Origin: Enoplosus armatus
Taxonomy: Eukaryota; Chordata; Actinopteri; Centrarchiformes; Enoplosidae
NCBI RefSeq assembly: GCF_043641665.1
Contig: NC_092195.1
Location: forward strand, 17,504,774 to 17,568,773
Direction: 5' to 3'
Length of the DNA: 64,000 bases
How positions within the stretch are numbered: the first letter of the stretch is position 1; each line of letters starts with the position of its first letter. Under the pieces are notes generated by a model. The model had not been told where the DNA came from. It saw nothing but the letters and a program-made list of their open reading frames with translations, and made no database searches. The position numbers were made by a program, and so were the translations under genes. Positions 1 through 11,400 of this stretch are shown in pieces.

Positions 1-2589
1 TTTTTGTTGGTTGCAGATTGTATTGCCACAAGTTATTGCTGCCTCCTAATTTATCTCTGTTCAACTAATGCATTCTGGGCCTTCTGCTTGTAATTATCAA
101 GTAGGATATGAAGCAATCCAGATAGGCTATCTAGTGGCTCACAGTGATTCCCAGATCAGCACCCTGAGATCCGATTGTCTTTTTTCCCTGAGGTCCTAAT
201 GTGAGATGCACAGAGCAGTCATTAGACCTGTCTGGGGCCACATGCTCTGCTCCCTTATGTTGGCAATTACAGCACGAGTACACAAAGGATATAATAAATG
301 TGTGTTTATATAATGTGCAACATGCAAGCTACTGACTCGACGTCTACAATACACTTACACTCCAGTGCATATATAATTAATTTGCATGCTCTATTATAAG
401 AATTAAATGGCTACCTCTTGAGGGCTACACGCTACCAATATTTAATGCAGACCAATCTAATGGTCTAGAGATAATTATCCATAATCGGATCACTGAAATC
501 AGAGCCTACTGTCCTGAATTAGAGGCCTCCTCTCCTCGAGCTGAGTCGTCTCTTTGGAGAGAGAAAAAATAAATAAACGCCGTCCTCTCCTGCGATGACA
601 GCTGAATGTGGAAAGACTTGTAATCTCATCTATCTGATGACCCCGTGCTCGTAGAAGAGATGCTCCCGTCGTGCTGGCATTTCACATAAAACTGCGCGAG
701 CGCACACGGATACATAAAAGCCAGAAGAGAAGAAGAAAAAAATAAAATATATGAAAAACGTCCTGTGCGGGTTATTTTATCCTGCGCCACAGCGGCACAC
801 ACTGTCGCTCAGGACAGAGGATACTGCAGATGCACTGCGGTAAAAACGGCCGTGCGTGTATGACTGAGCGGAGGGTGTATGTGACGACTGTTTAAGCTTC
901 TGCCCCGCAGTTTTTAAACTGATACCACCTTAGCTTTGTCTGGAAACTGCTGCGGGGGCCTCGCCTAGCGTTTAAAGCATATTTCATGGGAAAGAAACGG
1001 CTTGCGGTATCCAGAGGGGCGGGGCGATCCGTGACGACGTCTGTCTGTCAACAGAAGTTGGTCATATCACGCCGGATCGGTCAATAACTTCCTATTAACC
1101 ATGCAGTTGTGGATTCAGTTTTTAATAATACTAATATATTCTTGCAGCAGAAGCCGCTGGTTATTGGGGCCAGTGTGATGGCATTTCATAATAATTCAAA
1201 CCAACTTTCACACCAAACACCCACTCACGTTGTGTGTGAGGATGTTGATGCTGTTCTGTCAACCAGCTAGCATCAGCTACGCCTACGGGCAAGCTGCAAG
1301 TTAGCTTTTACTAGCTTGTTTTTTTTGTTTGTTTTTTTTTTACACAAACAAGCGATGGTACTTCGTATCTGGAATTCACGAACAATAACGTTGTGCTGCA
1401 AATAGCCAGCGACGTTCCCTATAAAAGTAAAAAGCTCGACATATGAAAAGGTAACGTAATTAAGCTAACGTTAGCTAGCTAGCTAGTAGTGACTCCTGGT
1501 TAGCTACAAGCTAACGCAGGAATGGGCAAACATGAACGAATGCAGACTAGCAGTGAACCAAAACACGGAAGACTTATCTGGTTCTATGACCAGACTTCAT
1601 GTTTATAATCCTGTTTTTAACGACAACAGTTTATGTGACGGGCCACGTTAACTAAATTAAGTAAACTAGGGCTCCGTACCTTGGAAATCTAACATTAGCT
1701 AGCTAAATGTGGTATTTAGTGATCATCAGGTACAAGCTCCCTTACTTAATATCACAAATCATTAGAGTTTGAGATGCCCACAACAGGTAATCATGTAATA
1801 TCTTTATCGTCAATCTACCTACTTTTATTTACCTTAATCTGACGCTAGAGCTGAAACGGCGATCGATCGATTGATGATCAGCAAGTAGTTAAAAACTAAG
1901 ATATTATTAAAAGGTAGCTGTTAATTGATTCGTGTGTAAGTCAGTATACAGTTAAAAACGGAGGTCTTAACCATTGCAAGGCTGAAACCAGTACGTTTTT
2001 TGGAATTTATTGCATGAAAAGTACAATTAATCAATTATTGAAATTGTTTCAGAAGAACTTTCTGTTGCCCAACTAACCGATAAATTCTCAGATTATTTCA
2101 GCTCTGCGTTAATGTAATAAATCTCATGAGAAAAATATCATATTCATGGATGTAAATGGAGAAAATCTGGCCCTTTATCCTCTTCTTTCATTCATACATT
2201 TAGAATATATTTCTCACTGAGACAGTTGAAATCAAGGAACAAAGAAAGTCGAAATAATAATATAATTAAATGTCCATTGTTCATGTCTCAGTTTATCCTT
2301 ATGTAAATGTAAATGTCACTTTTAGCGTTTCATCTTTTGTTAAGTTTTGTCTTGGCGCCGCCTTCGTTAGCTCTACCTTCATTACTTGCCTTTTGTGTTG
2401 TAGTTTTGTCTTCAGTAAGATTTTTAGACAGGGCGATAAAACTTATACTGTAAATGTTTCATGATGGATAACAAAAACACATCTCAGCTCAGCACAATGT
2501 ACACTATACATAATAGTCATCAACAAATACTTAAAACTGTCCTTAACACAAAGCACTTTTGCACTTGCACGTTTTAATCTTCTCTATAG
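1..2589. other. Upstream spacer and probable 5' noncoding part of zbtb22
   Basis: I see no coding exon here. The stretch from about 560 to 1080 is richer in GC and CpG than its surroundings and probably holds the zbtb22 promoter and a noncoding first exon. A good 3' splice site (pyrimidine run then TAG at 2587-2589) sits 12 bases before the zbtb22 start codon, so the 5' UTR is split by an intron whose donor I could not place. From about 1260 to 1720 there are many copies of GCTAGC and GTTAGC words, a remnant type common in fish spacers. The last part (1740-2580) is AT-rich and featureless. Confidence 0.4.
985..1085 (+). promoter_or_regulatory. zbtb22: Putative zbtb22 promoter core with GC box
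   Basis: A GGGGCGGGGC box (1016-1025), the consensus for Sp1/KLF factors, lies just before a CRE-like TGACGACGTC. It sits in the most CpG-rich part of the upstream region, about 1.6 kb before the start codon. No TATA box is evident, as expected of a CpG-type promoter. The transcription start is inferred. The same island could also serve a divergent gene left of the window. Confidence 0.3.
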
Positions 2590-2601
2590 TTTTGTGTGAC
2601 C

Positions 2602-5433
2602 ATGGATCCGACCTGCAGTGCTTCTGCTGCTCCAGCTGGTTTGACTGTCCAGGTGTGTTTCCCCGGTGCTCGTGCCGCCGTTTTGGACAATCTGAACCGC
2701 CAGCGGGAAGAAGGCAGGCTGTGTGACCTCTCCATCCAGGTGCAAGGTCAAGTGTTCAGGGCCCACCGCTGTGTGCTCGCTGCATCCTCACCTTACTTTC
2801 ATGACCAGGTAGGCTAGTACATCAGTGTGCAATATACTGTTTGTACATATTCGTTCATTTATAATAAGGTGGCTTAACCCACAGTTCTGTTTAGATGGCC
2901 AAAACTCATTATGTCTTCCGTTGCTATCACTCAACAGGTGTTACTGAAGAATGTTACAACTGTTTCCCTGCCGTCAGTTATGGACCCAGTGGCCTTTGAG
3001 AGTGTCCTGAGTTCTGCTTACACAGGCCAGCTGAGCATCGTGCATGATGACATTGTTAACTACGTTACTGTGGCCAGTTTCCTCCAGATGTGGCACATTG
3101 TGGACAAATGCACTGAGATCCTGAAGAGGCCCCGGCCCTCCGCAGAAGTCACCCCTGGAGAGGCCGCTGTAGCTCACCCTGGCACTGCGTCTCGCCAGCA
3201 GTCCCCAAGCAGCACAGATTGCTTATATCTGGAAAGGGAGGGAAGACGGAAGGAGAGGAAGCCTGATGCCTTGCCTCCCTTAGCTACATGGAGACGCCCG
3301 CAGCAGTTTCCTAGATGGGGGCGCCCACGACCCTCATCAGCCCAGCACTTAGCAGACTCTCAACTGGACACCCTCCCTGGCTATGCAGAGAGTGATTACA
3401 CCAGCTGTGAGGAGGCATGGGTATCAAGCCATGCCAAAACTAGCCACTTTGCTCATGATGGACCTGGCCACAATACCCGGCACCACGGGGGGTTCCCTAG
3501 TGGTGAAGCATTAAAGCAGAAAGTCAGATTTCAACAGCGGGGAGCACCGCCGAGTACTGATAGACTGCTTGATAAGAATAGAGAGAGCGTGGACAGCGCT
3601 GAGACACGAGAGAAGAGGAAGAATGAGAAAAGAGCAATTGAGGCAGATGAGGGAGTAGGAGAAGGCGCGGTGGAGAAGAAGGAAAGTTTTGCACAAATGG
3701 GACACTGTGGTAAGATACAAAGGCCTCATTTTACTTTAAACACAAATGTTATGTCTCTGTTAACAAAATGGCATGCAACAAATCTCAGAGATACCAGACA
3801 CACCCAATGCTGTATGTAGAAAATTCAAATTCAAATGCAAAGTCGAACTATACCCTTTTTCTTTTCAGTGTATAAGTATAATCCTTTACTTAAAGAGGAA
3901 TTTCACAGCTGGAAAGATGGTCACTTCGTAAAATTACTTAGGTCACTTATGTCGTAGAAATGTGCAGTTATTTTGGTGCCTTATGGCCAGAGAAAAGGCT
4001 GGAGACTTCTCTATCGCTCTAAAATCCTACAACAACCAGAATGCCCCTCCCAGGCCAGTCCTTTTATGGGTATCTTCCGCAGGGGCTTCAGCTGATGTTT
4101 CAGCAGAAACAAGTTGGCATTTTCGATGCTCACAGGCACATTTAGGTCGGTACCACCAAAAAAAGTATCAAGATTAGATACACAGCCCCAAAGTGTGGCT
4201 GTTCTTCTCTGCTGGGTCATGTATTCCTTTTCGTTGTTCTGTGCATGATCTAAATTAATGTACTGTAGCTATCTGAGCTATCCGCATGTGATTCTGTTTT
4301 ACATTTCTCCAACAGGCTTCCACCAAATTTCAAATGAGAATGTAGGTGCTGGAGAAGCCACGGGGAAGGCAAGTGTGGAGGAGATAAAGGAAAGAGTGCA
4401 GAGAAACTTGGTGGGAAGCGATCCCTCCTCAGGTCTGCCCAGTGTTCATGCTTGTCAAACAGGTGATGGACTTCCGGGCCCTTCATGTCCCGTTTCAGCC
4501 CGGCTGCAGTGGCAGACTGGTCCCTGGTCTCAACAAGAGCAGAGGCCACAGGAAGGAGAGGGTGGCAGCTACAGTAAAGATGAGGATGAAGATGAGGAGG
4601 AGGAGGATGTGGACTTTGAATGTTTCACAGAAGGGACCTTTAGCAGAGACACGTATGATGAGATTGAAGATGGCACAGGACAGGTTTCCCAGAGGCCTTT
4701 AGTGCCAGTGTCTCCTGACTTCACCATGGCAGGCTCTGAGGTGACCTGGCCTTCCACCAGCGTGGGACAGGGTGGCTCATTGACCCCCACCTCAAATCGC
4801 CATTTGTCTCCATCCTCTGCTGCTTTTCCGCCACCTTCTTCACCCCCAACCCCATCTTCGTCATCCTCAGTGTCCCTCGCTGGTGCCCCCTACACAGGAA
4901 AAGTCCACTTCTGCCACTGCGGCAAAGCCTACACCCTGAAGAGTATGCGTGACCGCCACGTGAAGATGCAGCACCTCAATCTACGGCCCTTCGGCTGTCC
5001 TGTTTGCACAAAGTCCTTCAAGATGAAGCACCATCTAACCAAGCACCTTAAGACTCACGGAGGGCTGCGGCCCTATGAGTGTGGCCTGTGTGGGAAGAAA
5101 GTCATCTGGAGAGACAGCTTCCTCAGGCATCAGGCCCGATGTGAGAGACTCGCCTCCAGCACCTCAGCTAACAGCAACAACGCAAGCACAGCGGCGGCGG
5201 ATATGGATGACAGCTACAGTTATGGGTTTGAAGACGGGGAGACTTTTCTTGCAACGGGAGGTCAAGTGAAAGTTGAAGAGGTGGATTTTCACGGGGAGGT
5301 GGAGGACGGGATGGGTGGCCTGTTGGGCAGTGTGTCTGGGATTGTGGATGAGCTAAGAACTCAATCACAAAATTTGGACAGTGGTAGTCACGTTTTTAAG
5401 GAGGAGGCGAGTGAGAGCTTTAGCGGAAATTAA
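2602..5433 (+). CDS. zbtb22: BTB/POZ and zinc-finger transcription factor ZBTB22-like, three coding exons
   Basis: Coding exons are 2602-2808, 2938-3709 and 4316-5433, with GT/AG ends and consistent phases (0, then 1); they give about 698 residues (human ZBTB22 is about 634). The start is the ATG at 2602 in good Kozak context (GACCATGG). The BTB dimerisation domain (residues about 25-145) contains [17 protein letters not shown] and [12 protein letters not shown], which are closer to ZBTB22 than to its paralog ZBTB43. The middle is long and disordered, with a Glu/Asp run near residue 415. Three zinc fingers occupy residues about 523-605. Finger 1 has C-x-C instead of C-x2-C, and finger 3 is C2HC, ending H-x4-C; as I recall, ZBTB43 shows both oddities too. 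It is likely a nuclear sequence-specific regulator, with targets unknown. In mammals ZBTB22 lies in the extended MHC; here it neighbours mbp. Confidence 0.88.
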
Positions 5434-5737
5434 ACGTTAATGTGAAACAGGTTTACAGCAAATAAACTGTATGTACATAAATACATACAAGGAGGACAAT
5501 GAATTACATGATGACTTTAAAAGACACAAATCATTGAAGGCTTCTTTGAGCTTTTGTTTTTTGTTCTTTTTTTATGTGCATTTTTGTCATAGGTATTTTG
5601 GAAAAAAAGAACAATCATATGCTTCATCGTGATCCTTTTTAATTTGTGCAGTGCCATGAAGGCTCAGTTTTCGTTCAGTGATGCTGTAAACTGTATATCT
5701 GTAACAAGCTGTGTTGTGAATGTACCTCTTGAGCCCG

Positions 5738-5743
5738 AATAAA
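5738..5743 (+). terminator. zbtb22: PolyA signal of zbtb22
   Basis: A canonical AATAAA lies 305 bases after the stop codon and is followed by a T-rich stretch, a typical cleavage context. A second AATAAA at 5461-5466, only 28 bases after the stop, could give a very short 3' UTR; the distal one is the more usual arrangement. Confidence 0.6.
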
Positions 5744-5856
5744 GTTCATTTTGCACATAAACTGTTTGCCATTGATCTGCGTTAGACAATAGATACAAGG
5801 GTATACAAATGTTTTCTGTGCCATATTGATGTCTCAGCTCATTTTAAAATGTTGGG

Positions 5857-6040
5857 GCTCATTCTAGAACACTGTGGGGTCATTCTAGAACACTGTGGGT
5901 CATTCTAGAACACTGTGGCTCATTCTAGAACACTGTGGGGTCATTCTAGAACACTGTGGCTCATTCTAGAACACTGTGGGTCATTCTAGAACACTGTGGG
6001 GTCATTCTAGAACACTGTGGCTCATTCTAGAACAGTTTGG
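5857..6040. repeat. 20-bp minisatellite, nine units, each with a TTCTAGAA palindrome
   Basis: Nine tandem copies of a unit close to TCATTCTAGAACACTGTGGG, mostly 20 bp with one-base length changes in the G run. The last copy diverges to AACAGTTTGG. Each unit holds TTCTAGAA, i.e. TTCnnGAA, the inverted pentamer pair that forms the core of a heat shock element. The array starts about 115 bases past the zbtb22 polyA signal. The 20-bp period places successive sites close to the same DNA face. Confidence 0.9.
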
Positions 6041-7019
6041 TTCAGTTCATACCAGAACGTTCAGAAGAGTTCCTTTGCAGCACAATGGTGGAACACCAGA
6101 GGTCTCTCTTGCTCAACACTGCAGCATCCCTTTCCTGTAATTAAATTGTGTAGAAGGTCTTCACTGTGTTTGAAGAAAGCATCCTCCATCAAACGTAAGA
6201 GACCCAGAGACCCTGAAAAATGGTGAGCTAATGAATGGGACTGTCATATAATGTATTCAGGTGCACATCCTATAGAGATTTCCATTTCAATGGCAAACAT
6301 GGGACGACAATCAAAGAGCAAATCTACAAAGAGGTGCATAGGGCGCTGTGTATGGAACCAGTCAAATAGGACACAGTATTGGGAATTACACAACAGTTTA
6401 TTGATATTGACAGTTTTTTCCCTATTAGAATAAGGTGATGTGGGCTGATTGAATGCTTAAATCACATTACAATTATGTATTCTGGGTTGAGCATTTGAGC
6501 TTGTGTCTTTTATCAGAGAATTGTTTTTGAGATTTTAGTACATTTGTGGAGATATTTTCTCGCACCAGACACCTGTATGGCCAGAATCAATGTAAAAACA
6601 GACAACAGTGAAATACTTTTCGTATATTTAGCCCTTTATGTGGATGGTAAAATGTGTCAAGCACAGGAAAAAGTGCATTTCACCTCCCCTTTGTGTGATG
6701 CGGATTTTGCGCCACTGAGCCAATTATCACAGAAACACTGGATGCTGGAGAGATGGAGCTCTTTGCTAATTGTGGTTTAAGGGGCAGTTGTCCTTGAAAA
6801 GTTCTATATCAGCATTATTTCTAATCTTGAGAAACACTGTTTTTCCCACGTCGAGTATCATCCTTATTAAATATTAAATATAGAACAAAATGTACAGCTG
6901 GGTGTAGCTGAGACCTTGTTTTTTCAGTCTGTAGAACACTGTGATATTGGGATTATTGTCTGAGATAGATGATTGGCCTCCAGAGGATACAACGCATGTT
7001 AGTGTTTTCAGTGGTGGAT
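6041..7019. other. Spacer between zbtb22 and mbp
   Basis: AT-rich spacer without a supportable exon. The short open frames have no domain, no splice logic and biased composition. Nothing else stands out before the dispersed repeat that follows. Confidence 0.5.
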
Positions 7020-7165
7020 CATGGGTTGAGTTAGAGGTCTCCTGGCTCCAGCTACATATTCACCATACAGATGTGAGAGTGGGATTAGCTCCTCAACTCT
7101 CGGCAAGAAAGCAAATAAGCATATTTCCCAAAATGTCAAGCAATTTTTTTTTTTTAAAGCTAATT
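7020..7165 (-). mobile_element. Fragment of a short inverted-repeat element (family A), reversed
   Basis: Read on the minus strand it begins with a TTTTGGGAAATATGCTTATTTGC-type end, followed by words such as CTTGCCGAGAGTT and CCACTCTCACATCTGTATGG. This is the same family as the fuller copy at 26829-27277 (which has TTTTGGGAAACACGCTTCTT, then a similar ACTCATGTCTGTAC block). The copy is truncated. It is a non-autonomous element dispersed widely in fish genomes; I do not name its transposase family. Confidence 0.6.
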
Positions 7166-7269
7166 GAAAATTTAAGTTTGTAAATGTGTGTCATTCTGGC
7201 TACAAAACTCCCTAAAATGTGAAAAATAGATGTAATTAAGACAACAGAATTATCAGATTTTAAAACATT

Positions 7270-8475
7270 TAATAACAGAGAGAAGAGATAACATGTTTAT
7301 TTCCAGTTAGGATGAACAATAAAGACACAGTTACATTAAGAGGAAACAAAACACTCAGTTTTCTAAGTATCGGTTCCTATTCCTGTAGCACCACCACATG
7401 TCAGCAACCTTTACAGTGATTTCCATTAAAGTGATCATACAAACAGAGCATGTACGAGAGTGGCAATGTAATTTACCATGAACAAAATAAAATCGACAAG
7501 TTATGTGTCAGAACATTTGAAGTCAACATACTGTCCTTCAGTACCAAACCCCTCATACCATCTCGGTGCTTCCGCCATAAACCTTTGAACCACTTACTGT
7601 CTGACCGTCGGATAAAACCTTTGTCTGTCATCTTCTAAATAAAACACACATAACATTAAAACTTCAAACTTAATTTAAGATGCAAACAGATAACTCACAA
7701 TAAATGAGATGCAAAAGCTACAATATAGAAAAGAGAGCAGACCAGTTGTTTTTTAGGACATTTTTAGTTGTATTATTTAGTTGTATGTAACAGTGCATTT
7801 GAAAAGGGCATTTTTTTGATAGACTTGAATAGCGTCATACTGTACATGCTTATTAATTACACTGAAGCATAATGAAACAACATTAAAACAATATTAGAGT
7901 CCACACTACACTGCAGGTTTCCAGTTGTATTTTCAAATGTATTTCTTTTGCAACACACGATTCACTCGAGCACAACAACGACAAACAGGACCACTCCACG
8001 TCTAGACTTCACATAGGAAACAAAAGCCATGGTTTGTTTGGTGTGTGAGTTGTGTTTCTAGGAAGCAGCGAGGTACTTAAAGCATCACTCATGTACAAAA
8101 TGACAGGAGACGAATAGAAAAACAAACATCTGCCATGAACGAACCTCAGACAGCAGACACTAGCACCATCAGACCAAGATACTTGAATGGGTGATTTTTA
8201 CAGTAAGATATTTTACTAAAAGCATGAAGAAACCTCTTATAAACAGCTAGATAAAGACTGAGACAAGTAGGATTAAAAAGAAAACTGACACAATTACCAC
8301 CTACATGCCTGGAGAGTGGATTTCATGCTGTGTCAGTGTGGTGTCACGTACAGGAGGCTTGTGTTAGTGAGTTAACAGTTCTTGAGGTTGTGAGTCCGCC
8401 GCTTGCAGATCCGTTCCTCCTCCTTCGTCTTGTCCCGTCGACGTTGCATCTGTGGTTTGGTCCTCGGCGGAGAGC
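7270..8475 (-). other. mbp: Probable mbp 3' UTR
   Basis: No open frame of substance is present in this stretch downstream of the mbp stop codon on the minus strand. A length of about 1.2 kb to the polyA signal at 7296-7301 is reasonable for a vertebrate mbp mRNA. Mammalian mbp mRNA is carried into oligodendrocyte processes through 3' UTR signals; I looked for the mammalian hnRNP A2 response element by eye and did not find a clear match. The end of the transcript is inferred. Confidence 0.45.
7296..7301 (-). terminator. mbp: Candidate polyA signal of mbp
   Basis: On the minus strand this is AATAAA, about 1.17 kb after the mbp stop codon, the best-placed canonical signal I noticed in the 3' region. 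Other signals closer to the stop cannot be excluded. Confidence 0.4.
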
Positions 8476-11400
8476 TTAGAAGATGGTGCTCCAGCGTTTA
8501 GGGGGTGGACGGGACTTGGTTTCTCCCTGGAGAGAAGAAGGAGGAGGATGACGTGGTTGAGAAAAACATGTATTTCCTATCCCCAGAGACGGCATCTGAG
8601 AGCAATCTGGGGTGATTGTAGTTCTCAGTTAAAACTGTGCTGAAAGTTCATGAAAGATTTGATTGTCAAATACTTCACATTTAATGGGATTCAAGGAGAT
8701 CATCCACACTCTGAAAGTAAACCTTCAATAGAGTGGAGGTAGATGGCATTTGCAGAAAAATAATTGTTCATAAGTATTCATAATTTAATATTTGGGTTTA
8801 CATGTGGTGTCACTGTAAAAATGCAAATGCTGCTCTTAAGCTCGTTAGTGTATTATGATGACGGGCTGCTCTGAAAGCGTGTTGATGAAAGAAAATGAAT
8901 GAAAAGTATTCCAACTGAAATGGTGAATCATTATATTGTATTTGTTTATTACTCACTGGTCTCTGACGAGAGCATCACTGTTGCATTTGGGCAAACACAG
9001 ACAGGAAACAGCGTTCATGAAGCCCAATTTTACAGATAGAAAGAGGACATTTTGAGTAAAACAAGGAGGCAAACGTGCGGTAAGCTCACCAGGTTGAAGA
9101 GTCTGGACAGTGTGCTTTGGTCTCTGCGTCTTCTGACCGGCGACTTTGCGCTCTCGGCACGCGGCGACGAGGCCTAGAAAAAGATGCTCTATAAGCACAG
9201 ATGGAGACCTGAAACCACGGCCTGAAAGCACGCTTGTTGCTTTGTCATTGTGTAACCTTTAACCAGATGTTTAATTCATTTTACATTGACGGCCTTTTTA
9301 TCTCTCTACAAGATGAGATACATTTTACCTCAGAGCATCAGAGATGTCCCAATACTTTAACAAAAAACGTAAAACAATTGCTTGAAAATGTTAAAGAGAA
9401 TTATTGCTGCTGTTGTACAAAAAAACACATATCCACAAAATAATACGTCTTCCAATAATGAAAACTTTTTGGACATTTTACACATGCATGTCTTTGTTTA
9501 CCATCCATCCTCTTTAATTGCATTGGGATCGACCTTTTCGGTGTTTGGTCTATGAGTTTTTAATGCGCTTTGCTACAATCTGAACTTCCCTTGTGAACAA
9601 TAAAGGCGGACTGATATGAGGTTATATAACTTTAAATTATACACAAGTTATAGTAAGGTCTAAAGGTCATAAAATTGTTTCAATGTATAACCCTAATCCC
9701 GAATCACTCCTACTGCACATAAACTGCGGGGAAAACAACAAAACTGCAGGTATGTGGTTTCTCTGCAACAGCAGCAGTGTGATGTGGAAGAAACACGTGT
9801 CTTTGTTCTTTGATTTGTTATTGTGGGAGAATAAGATGACAGAGACATGGAGGAAATGTGACAGGGCCACACTCAGAGAACAGCAACCTTCAGGGGGAAG
9901 AAAATGGATGAAAAGGAAAAGGTAAGGTCCGCGGTGAACTGACTGAAACAGAGGACACGAGTGGATTATCACCGTCAAATGACACACACACGGCCGTCCA
10001 CAGTCACCAGACACAAAGAAGGTGGGAAGCCAAAACAGATGGATCGGTGAGTCATCTCTGGCACAGAGGGGATGGATGTGTTACAGAGAACTAGGGGTGT
10101 GAAAGAGAAGAGGTGGAGGAGGGGGATGCAGGCTAAGAGGTCCTGAGAGGAAATGTTTACCGGTTGTGGTTCATAAATAGTCGAGCAGTTTCAAAGTCAT
10201 CCAGAAGCAGCGAGTCGCTCTGGGTTGAAGTAAAGAAGGAGGGTTGGGGGGTTAAAATGTAAATAAATTTACCATTAAGCCAATACTTGTTGTATTTATA
10301 AAAATTTATAAATCAATCCTTTCATCTGTTCAACTGGTGAATTAAAGGGATTTTCTGTGGCACCCGTCAGGAGTGAGCTGCTGTAAGCTTTGCCTTTCAG
10401 CTACTGTACGTAAAAGCTGGTGAATCAGCTCTCCTTTTGAATATGTCTTGATTCCACATGCTTAGGTGTGAAAGATATTTCTCTTTTAAGGAGCAAAGCA
10501 GTGAAACACAAAGTGAGAAAGAGACAGAATGAGCGTGAAGGTTAGGTAACAGGTGCGCTGTGGACAAAGGACACATTGCGGAGGATGTGTCTCGACAGAC
10601 AGAAATGGGATCACAGACACACAGACAGGTGCAGCTGTGGGGCGTTTGTTTGATTCGAGAAGGGAAGATTGTGTGACGTACCAAGCCCAAGACATCTCTC
10701 CACTGGACATGAAAAACAAACAGACAGTGAAATGATGAGATGAAATACGATGAGCGTAGTGGCACCTGCGTCCGACCTCAACACATCTGAGAATCATCCA
10801 GTGGCAAGATTAGCAGTGATGAAGTGGTAAATTAGAGTAAAATGTGGGTTTCCACCGGTGATTTAAAAAAAGAATTACCATAGGTAAAAACTTCCCTCTA
10901 TGGTTCCAAACTGTTTGTTTGTGACCCCTTCAAATTAAGCACGAGTGGTTGCACAAAAAAGTGAATTTCCCCTTTTGGTGGCCGGAAAAGGTAAAACTAT
11001 CCAAATTGTGCTTGACAAGAGGAAAGTCTTGAAAACTAACAGAAATGGATGAAGCAGAACAATGTTTTTATTTCTTTTCTTTTCCTAATCATCATCTTTT
11101 GACCCCTCCGATTTATTATGTGACCCATTGGAGGGGCCCTGACCCAGACCAATAATCCAAGAAATACATACAACAGTAGTTATACATAGAACAACATACA
11201 AGTATCCCTTTTTTAAAAATACCTGCAACTTAAAGCCACTATGTGTAGAATTCTTTTGCCACGCTAACGGTGTGAAATATCTCAACAACATTTGAGTGGA
11301 TTGCAATGAAATTTGCTTAAAAAGCCTACGGACTTTGGTGATCTCCTGACTTTTTATCTAGTGCCACTAACAGGGCGAAGTGTTGAATTATCCAGTGAAA

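Noticed and set aside
4442..4790. Overlapping open frames on both strands inside zbtb22 exon 3
   Set aside because: They are shadows of the acidic repeat and Ser-rich coding sequence of zbtb22 in other frames.
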